A stretch of DNA of 20,253 nt, taken from positions 1 through 20,253 of the forward strand of contig DAICYU010000012.1 in NCBI GenBank assembly GCA_027311485.1, written 5' to 3'. How positions within the stretch are numbered: the stretch's first letter is position 1; each line of letters begins with the position of its first letter. Under the pieces are notes generated by a model that ran no database searches, was not told where the DNA came from, and worked only from the letters and a program-made list of their open reading frames with translations. This stretch comes from Acetobacteraceae bacterium (GTDB lineage: Bacteria > Pseudomonadota > Alphaproteobacteria > Acetobacterales > Acetobacteraceae). Made by a program: the position numbers and the translations under genes. Of the stretch, positions 9,247 through 15,834 are shown piece by piece.

Positions 9247-10478
9247 GTCAGGCGGGACGGCAGGTCGGAGAACGGGATGGCTTCCTGGGTGCCGGAAGCC
9301 AGATTCTTTACCTGGGCAAGCCCGGCGGCAATGTCATCGTCACCGATGATGATGGCGGCACGGGCGCCGATGCGGTTGGCTCGCTCCATCCGCCGGCGCA
9401 GGTTGCCGCGGTAGGCCATCTCGGCGCGGATGCCGGCGGCACGCAGGGATTGCAGAATCCCGATGGCGGCGGCTTCGGCCGCCTCACCAATCGGCACGAC
9501 CGCGACCGGCGCCGGCGGGGCAGGAGCCTGGTCCATCAGCATTGAAAGACGCTCGATCCCCGCCGCCCAACCGACCGCGGGGGTGGCCGGACCGCCCATT
9601 TCGGCCACCAGGCCATCGTAACGGCCGCCGGCCATCACCGTGCCCTGGGCGCCGAGGCGGGAGGTGACAAACTCGAACGCCGTGTGGCCGTAATAATCCA
9701 GGCCGCGGACGATGCGCGGATTCTCCCGGAACGGGACCTGGAAGCGGGTCAGGTGCTCCTGCAGCTTGTCATAGAATGTCCTGGCGGCGTCGGTCAGGTA
9801 CGGCGCAATGGTCGGCGCGCCGGCGACGATGCGGCGGTCCGACTCGTCCTTGCTGTCCAGGATGCGCATTGGATTGCGCTCCAGCCGCGTCAGGCTGTCG
9901 TCCGACAGATTGGCCCGGTGATCGGTGAAATAGGCCACCAACGCATCGCGATACGCCTGCCGGCTGTCCTTGTCGCCGAGGGTGTTCAGTTCCAGCACCG
10001 TATCGGCGGCGACTCCCAGTGCCTGCAGGATATTCCACCCGCAGGCGATCACCTCGGCGTCCGCCAGCGGTTCGGCCGGGCCGATCAGCTCGGTGCCGAT
10101 CTGGTGGAACTGGCGATAACGGCCCTTCTGCGGACGTTCGTAGCGGAACATCGGGCCGGCGTAGAACACCTTCTGCGGCAGCGACTGCGTCAGCCCGTTC
10201 GACACCAGCGCCCGGCAGACGCCCGCGGTGCCCTCGGGACGCAGCGTCACCGAGTCGCCGCCACGGTCGTCGAACGAATACATCTCCTTCATCACGACGT
10301 CCGAGGTTTCGCCCAGGGTGCGGGCGAATACGCGGGTGTCCTCGAAGATCGGGGTCATCCACTCATCGAAGCCATAGGTCGCGGCGACGCGGCGCGCTGT
10401 TTCCACCACGCGATGGAAGCGGCGCTGATCCTCGCCAATCAGGTCATGGGTGCCGCGGGCGGGCTGAAGGTCTGTCAA
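9243..10478 (-). CDS. hisS: Histidyl-tRNA synthetase
   Basis: A 411-aa class II aminoacyl-tRNA synthetase. It has the opening LQPARGTHDL, TLRPEGTAG (78-86), motif 2 FRYERPQKGRYRQFHQ (111-126), the histidine-binding GLDYYGHTAFEF, motif 3 WAAGIERL, and a C-terminal anticodon-binding domain from about residue 325. The start codon is TTG (10478-10476): an AAGGA ribosome site lies seven bases before it, and the next Met, at residue 41, would delete conserved sequence. First gene of hisS-prfA-prmC. Motif 2 is of the ordinary bacterial type rather than the divergent type reported for many alphaproteobacteria. Confidence 0.97.
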   Translation of the reverse strand: MTDLQPARGTHDLIGEDQRRFHRVVETARRVAATYGFDEWMTPIFEDTRVFARTLGETSDVVMKEMYSFDDRGGDSVTLRPEGTAGVCRALVSNGLTQSLPQKVFYAGPMFRYERPQKGRYRQFHQIGTELIGPAEPLADAEVIACGWNILQALGVAADTVLELNTLGDKDSRQAYRDALVAYFTDHRANLSDDSLTRLERNPMRILDSKDESDRRIVAGAPTIAPYLTDAARTFYDKLQEHLTRFQVPFRENPRIVRGLDYYGHTAFEFVTSRLGAQGTVMAGGRYDGLVAEMGGPATPAVGWAAGIERLSMLMDQAPAPPAPVAVVPIGEAAEAAAIGILQSLRAAGIRAEMAYRGNLRRRMERANRIGARAAIIIGDDDIAAGLAQVKNLASGTQEAIPFSDLPSRLT

Positions 10479-10651
10479 CGTGGGGTCCTTGGTTTCGCCG
10501 GCAGGTGATATGCGCCGCCAGCTAATATATGGAAAAGACGTATAGAGAAAACGCGGGCCAGCAAGCTACCCGGCTTGATGCGGGAGGCAAGCGGAACCCC
10601 AACTCCACATCCCGCTTGCATTCCGCGCCACAGCATCCAAACATCATCACC
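10479..10651. promoter_or_regulatory. Divergent hisS / helicase intergenic region with leader hairpin
   Basis: This 173-bp region must hold the promoters of both operons. An AT-rich patch (TAATATAT, 10523-10530) is the most promoter-like part, but I find no well-spaced -35 in either direction. Downstream, GCAAGCGG (10587-10594) pairs with CCGCTTGC (10612-10619). A competing stem pairs GCGGGA (10580-10585) with TCCCGC (10610-10615), and a small stem CAAGC/GCTTG sits at 10562-10576. The overlapping stems are mutually exclusive. If transcription starts near the AT patch they lie in a roughly 115-nt helicase leader. Confidence 0.4.
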
Positions 10652-13165
10652 ATGCTCGGCACCGACTCCGGTTTCGCCGCACGCGTCAGAGCCGTCCTCG
10701 GCCCGACGAATACCGGCAAGACGCACCTGGCCATCGAGCGGATGCTGGCTCACGCCTCCGGCATCATAGGCTTTCCGCTGCGCCTGCTGGCGCGGGAAAA
10801 CTACGATCGTATGGTTGCCCGTAAAGGCGCTCGCCACGTCGCCCTGATCACGGGCGAAGAAAAGATCATCCCGCCGGAGGCCCGCTGGTTCTCCTGCACC
10901 GTCGAAGCCATGCCGCTGGATCGCGACGCGGAATTCGTCGCCGTTGACGAGATCCAGCTTTGCGCCGACCCCGATCGCGGCCACGTGTTCACCGATCGCC
11001 TGCTGCACGCGCGGGGCATGGTGGAAACCATGTTCCTGGGCGCCGAGACGATCGCGCCGCTGCTACGCTACCTGGTGCCCTCGGCGCATATCGAAACCCG
11101 CCCACGGCTGTCGCAGTTGACCTACACGGGCCCCGCCAAGCTGGTCCGCCTGCCGCCGCGCACTGCCGTGGTCGCCTTCAGCGCGGCCGAGGTCTATGCC
11201 ATCGCGGAGCTGATCCGGCGGCGGAAGGGTGGCTGCGCGGTCGTGATGGGCCGCCTGTCGCCACGCACCCGCAACGCCCAGGTGGCCTTGTATCAGGATC
11301 GGGAGGTCGATTTCCTGGTCGCCACCGACGCCATCGGCATGGGCCTGAACATGAACGTCGATCATGTCGCCTTCGCCGGCCTGGGCAAGTTCGACGGCCA
11401 TCGTCCCCGGCGCCTGTCCCCGGCCGAAATCGGCCAGATCGCCGGCCGAGCCGGGCGCGGCATGAAGGATGGCACGTTCGGCACGACGACGCAGTGCCCG
11501 CCAATCCCCGATGAGGTCGTCGCCCAGGTGGAGGCGCACACCTTCGACTCGCTGGACATGCTGTGCTGGCGCAACAATGAGCTGGATTTCAGCAGCGTCG
11601 ACGCCCTGCTGGACAGCCTGAACGCCCCGCCACCCCGCGCCGGTCTGATGCGCGGCAATGAGGCATCGGACCTGGAAACGCTGACCGCGCTGTCCCGCGA
11701 TCCGGAAATCCGCAGCCTGGCGCAGGGGCGGCGTCAACTGCGGCTGCTGTGGGACGCCTGCCAGATCCCCGACTTCCGCAAGCTGGCCGATGATACCCAT
11801 ACCCGCTTGTGTGCCCGGGTCTTTGGCCATGTCGCCAGGGACACCACGCTGCCCGCCGACTGGCTGACATCGCAGATCAGCGCGCTGGACCGCGCCGACG
11901 GCGATATCGACACGCTGATGCAGCGCCTGTCCGGCGTCCGGGTCTGGTCCTATATCGCCGCCCGCACCGACTGGGTGAAGGACTCCGCGCACTGGCAGGC
12001 CCGCGCCCGTGAGGTCGAAGACAAGCTGTCCGACGCGCTGCATGAGAGTCTGACCAGCCGCTTCGTCGACCGCCGCTCCGCCATGCTGATGCGCCGCCTC
12101 GACGCCGCCGAGGGGCAGGATCTGCTGTCCGCCGTCACCCGCCGTGGGGAAGTTGTCGTGGAAGGCCATCCGGTCGGCCATATCGAAGGCTTTACCTTCA
12201 TCCCCGATCCCGCCGCCGTGGGTGATGAGAAGAAGCTTGTGCTGCGCGCCGCCCGCCGGGCACTGCGGGAGGAGATGCCGCGCCGGGTGGGCATGCTGGA
12301 GGGCGCGGCGGATGAGAGCTTCGGCGCGACCACGGATAACCGGGTCACCTGGGACGGAGCCGTGGTCGGCAGGCTGACCCGCGGCGCCACCGCCTTGCGC
12401 CCGCGCCTGCATGTGCTGGACAGCGAATTCCTCGACGGTGCGGCGCGGGAGCGTGTGCGGGCCCGGTTGCAGGCCTGGGTGGACGGACAGATCCGCGCCG
12501 ACCTGGCACCGCTGTTCGAAGCCGAGGCCCTGGCGCAATCCAGCGCCGACCTGCGCGGTCCGCTCCACCGCCTTGTCGAGTCGCTCGGCCTGATCCCCGG
12601 CGTCGACGCGGAAACCTGGGCACCGGCGCTGCGGCCGCGGCTGCGGACGATGGGCGTGCGGTCCGGCCGCTTCGCCCTGTTCATGCCGGCGCTGATGAAA
12701 CCCCGGGCGGCGGCGATGCGGGTGCGGCTCTGGGCGGCGCAGCGTGGCATCCCGCTGCCGCCACTGCCGGCCGCCGCGCTGGTTTCCGTGCCGGTTGACC
12801 AGCCGGACTGGCCGCCGGGTTTCGCCGCCATGGCCGGATGGATCGAGGCCGGCCCGATTCTGCTACGCCTGGACATTGCCGAGAAGATTGCCGGCGAACT
12901 CGGCTACCGGAGCCGTCACGGGCCGGCGGCGCTGCCGTCCGGGCTGGCATCGCGGCTGGCGATCAAGGCCGACCTGCTGCCGGCGGTGCTGCGCCCGCTG
13001 GGATTCCGTGTGCTGCCGGCCGGCGGGCTGGGGCCGGACCAGCAGGGGCCGCCGGCCCCGCCGATGATCATGTCGCTTCGCCGGCGCAAACCCTTTGCTG
13101 AAACGCCGAAGCCGGTTGCGGTGCCGACCGGGCCCTTTGCCAAGCTGGCCGCCCTGCGGCGCTGA
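10652..13165 (+). CDS. SUV3-like DExH-box RNA helicase
   Basis: An 837-aa ATP-dependent helicase of the SUV3 type, the family that in mitochondria works with RNA decay enzymes. Motif I GPTNTGKTH (17-25, Lys23), motif II DEIQ (99-102), motif V ATDAIGMGLN (224-233) and motif VI QIAGRAGR (262-269) are intact. The region after about residue 300 is a long Ala/Arg-rich helical extension, ending in a basic, Pro-rich tail. The frame is open from an ATG at 10529, but that ATG lies inside the only AT-rich promoter-like patch and its first 41 codons cover inverted repeats, so I take 10652 (MLGTDSGF), 14 residues before the conserved VLGPTNTGKT. Neither start has a strong ribosome site. First gene of the helicase-S4-fdxA-carD string. 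Confidence 0.9.
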   Translation: MLGTDSGFAARVRAVLGPTNTGKTHLAIERMLAHASGIIGFPLRLLARENYDRMVARKGARHVALITGEEKIIPPEARWFSCTVEAMPLDRDAEFVAVDEIQLCADPDRGHVFTDRLLHARGMVETMFLGAETIAPLLRYLVPSAHIETRPRLSQLTYTGPAKLVRLPPRTAVVAFSAAEVYAIAELIRRRKGGCAVVMGRLSPRTRNAQVALYQDREVDFLVATDAIGMGLNMNVDHVAFAGLGKFDGHRPRRLSPAEIGQIAGRAGRGMKDGTFGTTTQCPPIPDEVVAQVEAHTFDSLDMLCWRNNELDFSSVDALLDSLNAPPPRAGLMRGNEASDLETLTALSRDPEIRSLAQGRRQLRLLWDACQIPDFRKLADDTHTRLCARVFGHVARDTTLPADWLTSQISALDRADGDIDTLMQRLSGVRVWSYIAARTDWVKDSAHWQARAREVEDKLSDALHESLTSRFVDRRSAMLMRRLDAAEGQDLLSAVTRRGEVVVEGHPVGHIEGFTFIPDPAAVGDEKKLVLRAARRALREEMPRRVGMLEGAADESFGATTDNRVTWDGAVVGRLTRGATALRPRLHVLDSEFLDGAARERVRARLQAWVDGQIRADLAPLFEAEALAQSSADLRGPLHRLVESLGLIPGVDAETWAPALRPRLRTMGVRSGRFALFMPALMKPRAAAMRVRLWAAQRGIPLPPLPAAALVSVPVDQPDWPPGFAAMAGWIEAGPILLRLDIAEKIAGELGYRSRHGPAALPSGLASRLAIKADLLPAVLRPLGFRVLPAGGLGPDQQGPPAPPMIMSLRRRKPFAETPKPVAVPTGPFAKLAALRR

Positions 13166-13171
13166 TACGAC

Positions 13172-13185
13172 AGGAGGCGCATATA
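13172..13185 (+). promoter_or_regulatory. Strong ribosome site before an in-frame ATA
   Basis: A perfect AGGAGG (13172-13177) stands five bases before ATA (13183-13185), which is in frame with the S4 domain. No ATG, GTG or TTG occurs in that frame between the TGA at 13099-13101 and the GTG at 13243. The site begins six bases after the helicase stop, as expected for a coupled downstream gene. Confidence 0.6.
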
Positions 13186-13512
13186 CCCGATACCGAAGAC
13201 CGGGATTGGCAGCGTCTGGATAAGTGGCTGTGGTGCGCGCGGGTGATGCGGGCACGGGCGGATTGCGCGGCGCTGGTGGCGCAGGGGTCCATCCGCATCA
13301 ACCGGCAGCCGACGGACAAGCCGCACGCCAAGCTGCGAGTCGGTGACGTGCTGACGATTCCGGTGCACGGACAGGTGCTGGTGATGCGCGTCCTGAGTCT
13401 GGCGATGCGCCGCGGACCCGCCGCCGAAGCGCGGCTGCTGTATGCCGACCTCAATGATGTTGCATCAATATCTTGCGCTGAGGCCAATTCGGCGGCATAC
13501 CCCGGGCCCTAG
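13183..13512 (+). CDS. S4-domain RNA-binding protein (Hsp15-like), probable ATA start
   Basis: A 109-aa S4 RNA-binding protein of the Hsp15/HslR type; Escherichia coli Hsp15 binds 50S subunits carrying stalled nascent chains. The S4 signature RLDKWLWCARVMRARADCAA, then GSIRINRQPTDKPHAKLRVGD, is clear. The usual start codons first allow initiation at GTG 13243, which would delete RLDKWLWCAR and break the domain. The frame is open upstream, and the best initiation site is ATA 13183 with AGGAGG five bases before it. This is either a rare non-AUG start or a sequence error or mutation. The last 18 or so residues (after LLYADL) look unlike the family, use unusual codons, and may double as regulatory DNA for fdxA. 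It begins 17 nt after the helicase stop. Confidence 0.82.
   Translation: MPDTEDRDWQRLDKWLWCARVMRARADCAALVAQGSIRINRQPTDKPHAKLRVGDVLTIPVHGQVLVMRVLSLAMRRGPAAEARLLYADLNDVASISCAEANSAAYPGP
13455..13501 (+). promoter_or_regulatory. Possible fdxA promoter region inside the S4 gene end
   Basis: An AT-rich patch with the dyad TGATG-TTG-CATCA (13455-13467) is followed by TTGCGC (13473-13478), 17 bases, and CATACC (13496-13501). The -35/-10 matches are weak (three of six each). The patch differs in composition from the GC-rich coding DNA around it and lies about 55-100 nt before the fdxA start. Confidence 0.25.
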
Positions 13513-13556
13513 TGTCGGCCGAGCGCCGCGTTCCCTCCACATTCAGGGGTTGGTCA

Positions 13557-13889
13557 ATGACCTATGTGGTCACCGAAAGCTGCATCCGCTGCAAATACAT
13601 GGATTGCGTTGAAGTCTGCCCGGTCGATTGCTTCTATGTTGGCGCCAACATGCTTGTGATTCATCCGGACGAATGCATCGATTGCGGTGTGTGCGAACCC
13701 GAATGCCCGGCCGAAGCCATCGTGCCCGACAGTGACGACAAGGCGACCGACTGGCTGGAGCGTAATCGGACCTTTGCCAAGACGTGGCCGAATATCACCC
13801 GGAAGGGCACGCCGCCCGACGACGCCGATGAGTGGAAGGACAAGCCGAACAAGGATGAGCTGTTCTCCCCCGAGCCCGGCCAGCCCTGA
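13557..13889 (+). CDS. fdxA: 7Fe ferredoxin [3Fe-4S][4Fe-4S]
   Basis: A 110-aa cytosolic electron carrier of the FdxA (Azotobacter FdI-like) type. MTYVVTESCIRCKYMDCVEV is the standard opening. By alignment with FdI, Cys9, Cys17 and Cys50 should bind the [3Fe-4S] cluster and Cys21, Cys40, Cys43 and Cys46 the [4Fe-4S] cluster; Cys12 and Cys25 are extra. The tail is acidic and ends in PEPGQP. An in-frame GTG at 13512 would add 15 residues and overlap the S4 stop, but AGGGG eight bases before ATG 13557 and the family N-terminus favour 13557. fdxA next to carD is a common alphaproteobacterial arrangement. Confidence 0.97.
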   Translation: MTYVVTESCIRCKYMDCVEVCPVDCFYVGANMLVIHPDECIDCGVCEPECPAEAIVPDSDDKATDWLERNRTFAKTWPNITRKGTPPDDADEWKDKPNKDELFSPEPGQP

Positions 13890-13973
13890 GCATAATCTAA
13901 TAATTGGCAAGAAAGCGGGTTGGCCGCTGACGCGGCTGATCCGATGTGTTAGTCTGTTCTGATATTTCGACGG

Positions 13974-14013
13974 TTGCAGCCTTCATGACGGAGACCCATC
14001 TCCGGAGCTGCAA
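13974..14013 (+). promoter_or_regulatory. Two-tier stem-loop in the carD leader
   Basis: TTGCAGC (13974-13980) pairs perfectly with GCTGCAA (14007-14013). Inside it CGGAGA (13989-13994) pairs perfectly with TCTCCG (13999-14004) around a CCCA loop. An asymmetric internal loop of eight bases against two separates the stems. The element ends 19 nt before the GAGG ribosome site of the CarD gene. No U-tract follows, so it does not look like an fdxA terminator. A weaker GCCGC/GCGGC stem occurs at 13923-13936. Function unknown. Confidence 0.5.
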
Positions 14014-14045
14014 GTGAGTGTCGGCAGAACACGAGGTCCGTGGGA

Positions 14046-14933
14046 ATGACGAGAGCCGCTGACAAGGCGGTTACGGGTCATTTTGACACCCGAGCCGCGC
14101 ATGATTCAAAGCCACCGATCGGGCGGTCATCAGCAGCTCGGCCCAGGATCATGAGGGCGGGGGATACGGACGAAATCACAATGGGCGAGCAGCAGGCAGT
14201 GGCAGACGTTTCCAATCTGATTGAATCACCGACAGCCGAATCACCGACGGTTGAGGCGCCAGCAGTCGAAACACCGACGGTTGAAGCCCAGACAGTTGAA
14301 ACCCCGACGGCCGAAACCCCGACGGTCGAAGCCATCACAGTCGATGCGCCGGCGGCCGATCATCGGGCGGCACAGCGGCCGGCGGAAGCCGAACGGAGAC
14401 CGCCGCATAACGGCCCCAACCTGACCCCGCGTGTCATCGCCAAGGCCGAAATCTTCATTGAGGGTGATCATGTCGTCTACCCGACGCACGGCGTCGGCAA
14501 GGTCGAGCGTATCGCGGTGGAGGAAATCGCCGGCCATCGGCTGGAATTGATCCACATCACCTTCGAAGAAAACCGCATGACGCTGCGGGTGCCGACGACG
14601 AAGGCGCGTACCGCCGGCCTGCGCAAACTCTCTACCCGCGACCAGTTCGATGAGGCGTTGAACGTGCTACGCGGCAAGGCACGGGTGAAGCGCACCATGT
14701 GGTCGCGCCGTGCGCAGGAGTATGAGGCGAAGATCAACTCCGGCGACCCGCTGGCGATTGCCGAAGTCGTGCGCGATCTGCATCGCAACGCCGGCCAACC
14801 GGATCAGAGCTTTTCCGAACGGCAGATTTACGAAGCGGCGTTGGACCGGCTGGCAGCCGAACTCGCGGCACTCGATGGCACGGACAAGCCGGGCGCCATC
14901 AACAAGCTGATCGACTTTATGAAGACGGTCTGA
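14046..14933 (+). CDS. CarD/CdnL-family transcriptional regulator with N-terminal repeat extension
   Basis: CarD/CdnL proteins bind the RNA polymerase beta subunit and stabilise open promoter complexes, mainly at growth-related promoters. The CarD domain starts near residue 135 (IFIEGDHVVYPTHGVGKVER), with HITFEENRMTLRVP in the Tudor-like part and a helical C-terminus containing KRTMWSRRAQEYEAKINSGD. Usual family members are about 160-170 aa; this one is 295 aa from 14046 because of a long N-terminal extension containing nine five-residue repeats. ATG 14046 has GAGG nine bases before it. GTG 14040, ATG 14151 and ATG 14181 are alternatives; all of them keep the repeats. It follows fdxA after 156 nt and has its own structured leader, so separate regulation is likely. 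Confidence 0.92.
   Translation: MTRAADKAVTGHFDTRAAHDSKPPIGRSSAARPRIMRAGDTDEITMGEQQAVADVSNLIESPTAESPTVEAPAVETPTVEAQTVETPTAETPTVEAITVDAPAADHRAAQRPAEAERRPPHNGPNLTPRVIAKAEIFIEGDHVVYPTHGVGKVERIAVEEIAGHRLELIHITFEENRMTLRVPTTKARTAGLRKLSTRDQFDEALNVLRGKARVKRTMWSRRAQEYEAKINSGDPLAIAEVVRDLHRNAGQPDQSFSERQIYEAALDRLAAELAALDGTDKPGAINKLIDFMKTV
14223..14357 (+). repeat. Nine 15-bp tandem repeats coding E-[STA]-P-T-V units
   Basis: The units read ESPTA, ESPTV, EAPAV, ETPTV, EAQTV, ETPTA, ETPTV, EAITV and DAPAA, each 15 bases, at residues 60-104 of the CarD-family protein. Third-position differences between units show the array is not a very recent expansion. The segment is acidic, Pro/Thr-rich and probably disordered. 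Confidence 0.85.
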
Positions 14934-14946
14934 CCATCCGGCATGG

Positions 14947-14976
14947 ACGGCCCACGTTAAGCGTGGGTCCCGCCGT
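14947..14976. terminator. Hairpin between convergent carD and cheR
   Basis: CCCACG (14951-14956) and CGTGGG (14962-14967) form a six-pair stem with a five-base loop. ACGG and CCGT at the edges can extend it past a five-base bulge. It lies in the 49-bp gap between two convergent genes. There is no long U-tract on either side, but position and symmetry suggest a bidirectional terminator. Confidence 0.5.
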
Positions 14977-14982
14977 GTTGCT

Positions 14983-15834
14983 TCACACTGCAACCGCAAG
15001 TCGTTCGACTGTACGGGTCAGCCCGTAAACCCCTCGCTCCGACGGCAGCGGGGCGAAATTGTTTGTCACCCCCAGCACCGTTTCCGCCCCGCCCAGGTAC
15101 AGCAGGCCGTCGGGCGGCATCAGGCCGGCAATACTGTCCAGCACACGTGTTTTTGTCGGCTGGTCAAAATAGATCAAGACATTCCGGCAGAATACGATAT
15201 CGAAACGGCCTAGCGGGCGCAGGTCTGCCAGCAGGTTGTGTTCGCGAAATTGGACCATGCTGCGGAGTGTATCGGCAATCCGCCAGTTGCCGTTTTCCTT
15301 CCGGAAATGCCGCATCAGCATCTGCACTGGCAGGCCGCGCTGCACCTCGAACTGGCTATAAACCCCCTCTTTCGCGCGGTTGAGCTGCTCACGCGCGATG
15401 TCGGTAGCTATGATTTCGACCTTGCGGCCGCCCAGGACAGCGCCGGAATCGGCGATGATCATCGCCAGCGAGTAGGCTTCCTGGCCCGAGGATGCGGCCG
15501 CCGACCATACCCGGAGCGGACTGGCTGCCGGTCGCCCGGCCACGATCCGCGCCAGGGCCTGGTTGCGAAAGTGATGAAACGGCTTGTCGTCACGGAAGAA
15601 AAAGCTTTCGTTGGTGGTCATCGCTTCCACCACATCCCGCGCCAGGGGGTCCGCGCCCGGCTGCCGCAGCCGGTCTGCCAGGGCGTTCAGGTTCGGCAGC
15701 CCGTCGCGTTTCAGCAGCGTCGCCAGCCGGGTTTCCAGCAGATAGATCTTGTCGGCGCCGATCGACAGGCCGGACCGGGTCTTCAGGAGTGTCGCCAGCG
15801 TCTCGAACGCCGCATTCGACAGCGCTGCGCTCAT
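14983..15834 (-). CDS. cheR: Chemotaxis protein methyltransferase CheR
   Basis: A 283-aa SAM-dependent enzyme that methylates glutamates on chemoreceptors and so sets adaptation together with CheB. A helical N-terminal domain (FETLATLLKTRSGLSIGADK) precedes the methyltransferase fold with VWSAAASSGQEAYSLAMI and the conserved IVFCRNVLIYFD. The frame stays open to 15903, but the ATG at 15834 overlaps the cheB stop as ATGA (15831-15834) and gives the normal family N-terminus, so I use it. Last gene of the visible che operon. Confidence 0.95.
   Translation of the reverse strand: MSAALSNAAFETLATLLKTRSGLSIGADKIYLLETRLATLLKRDGLPNLNALADRLRQPGADPLARDVVEAMTTNESFFFRDDKPFHHFRNQALARIVAGRPAASPLRVWSAAASSGQEAYSLAMIIADSGAVLGGRKVEIIATDIAREQLNRAKEGVYSQFEVQRGLPVQMLMRHFRKENGNWRIADTLRSMVQFREHNLLADLRPLGRFDIVFCRNVLIYFDQPTKTRVLDSIAGLMPPDGLLYLGGAETVLGVTNNFAPLPSERGVYGLTRTVERLAVAV

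Noticed and set aside
7999..9414. 471-codon open frame on + opposite prmC, prfA and hisS
   Set aside because: Spans three clear minus-strand genes with full motifs; it is a shadow of their codon bias.
10529..10651. ATG 10529 as the helicase start
   Set aside because: Lies in the likely promoter patch and the added 41 residues are unlike coding sequence; kept only as an alternative.
11063..12568. 501-codon open frame on - within the helicase gene
   Set aside because: Antisense to a helicase with complete motifs; no recognisable protein features.
13512..13556. GTG 13512 start for fdxA
   Set aside because: Adds 15 residues absent from FdxA proteins; the ATG at 13557 has a good AGGGG site.
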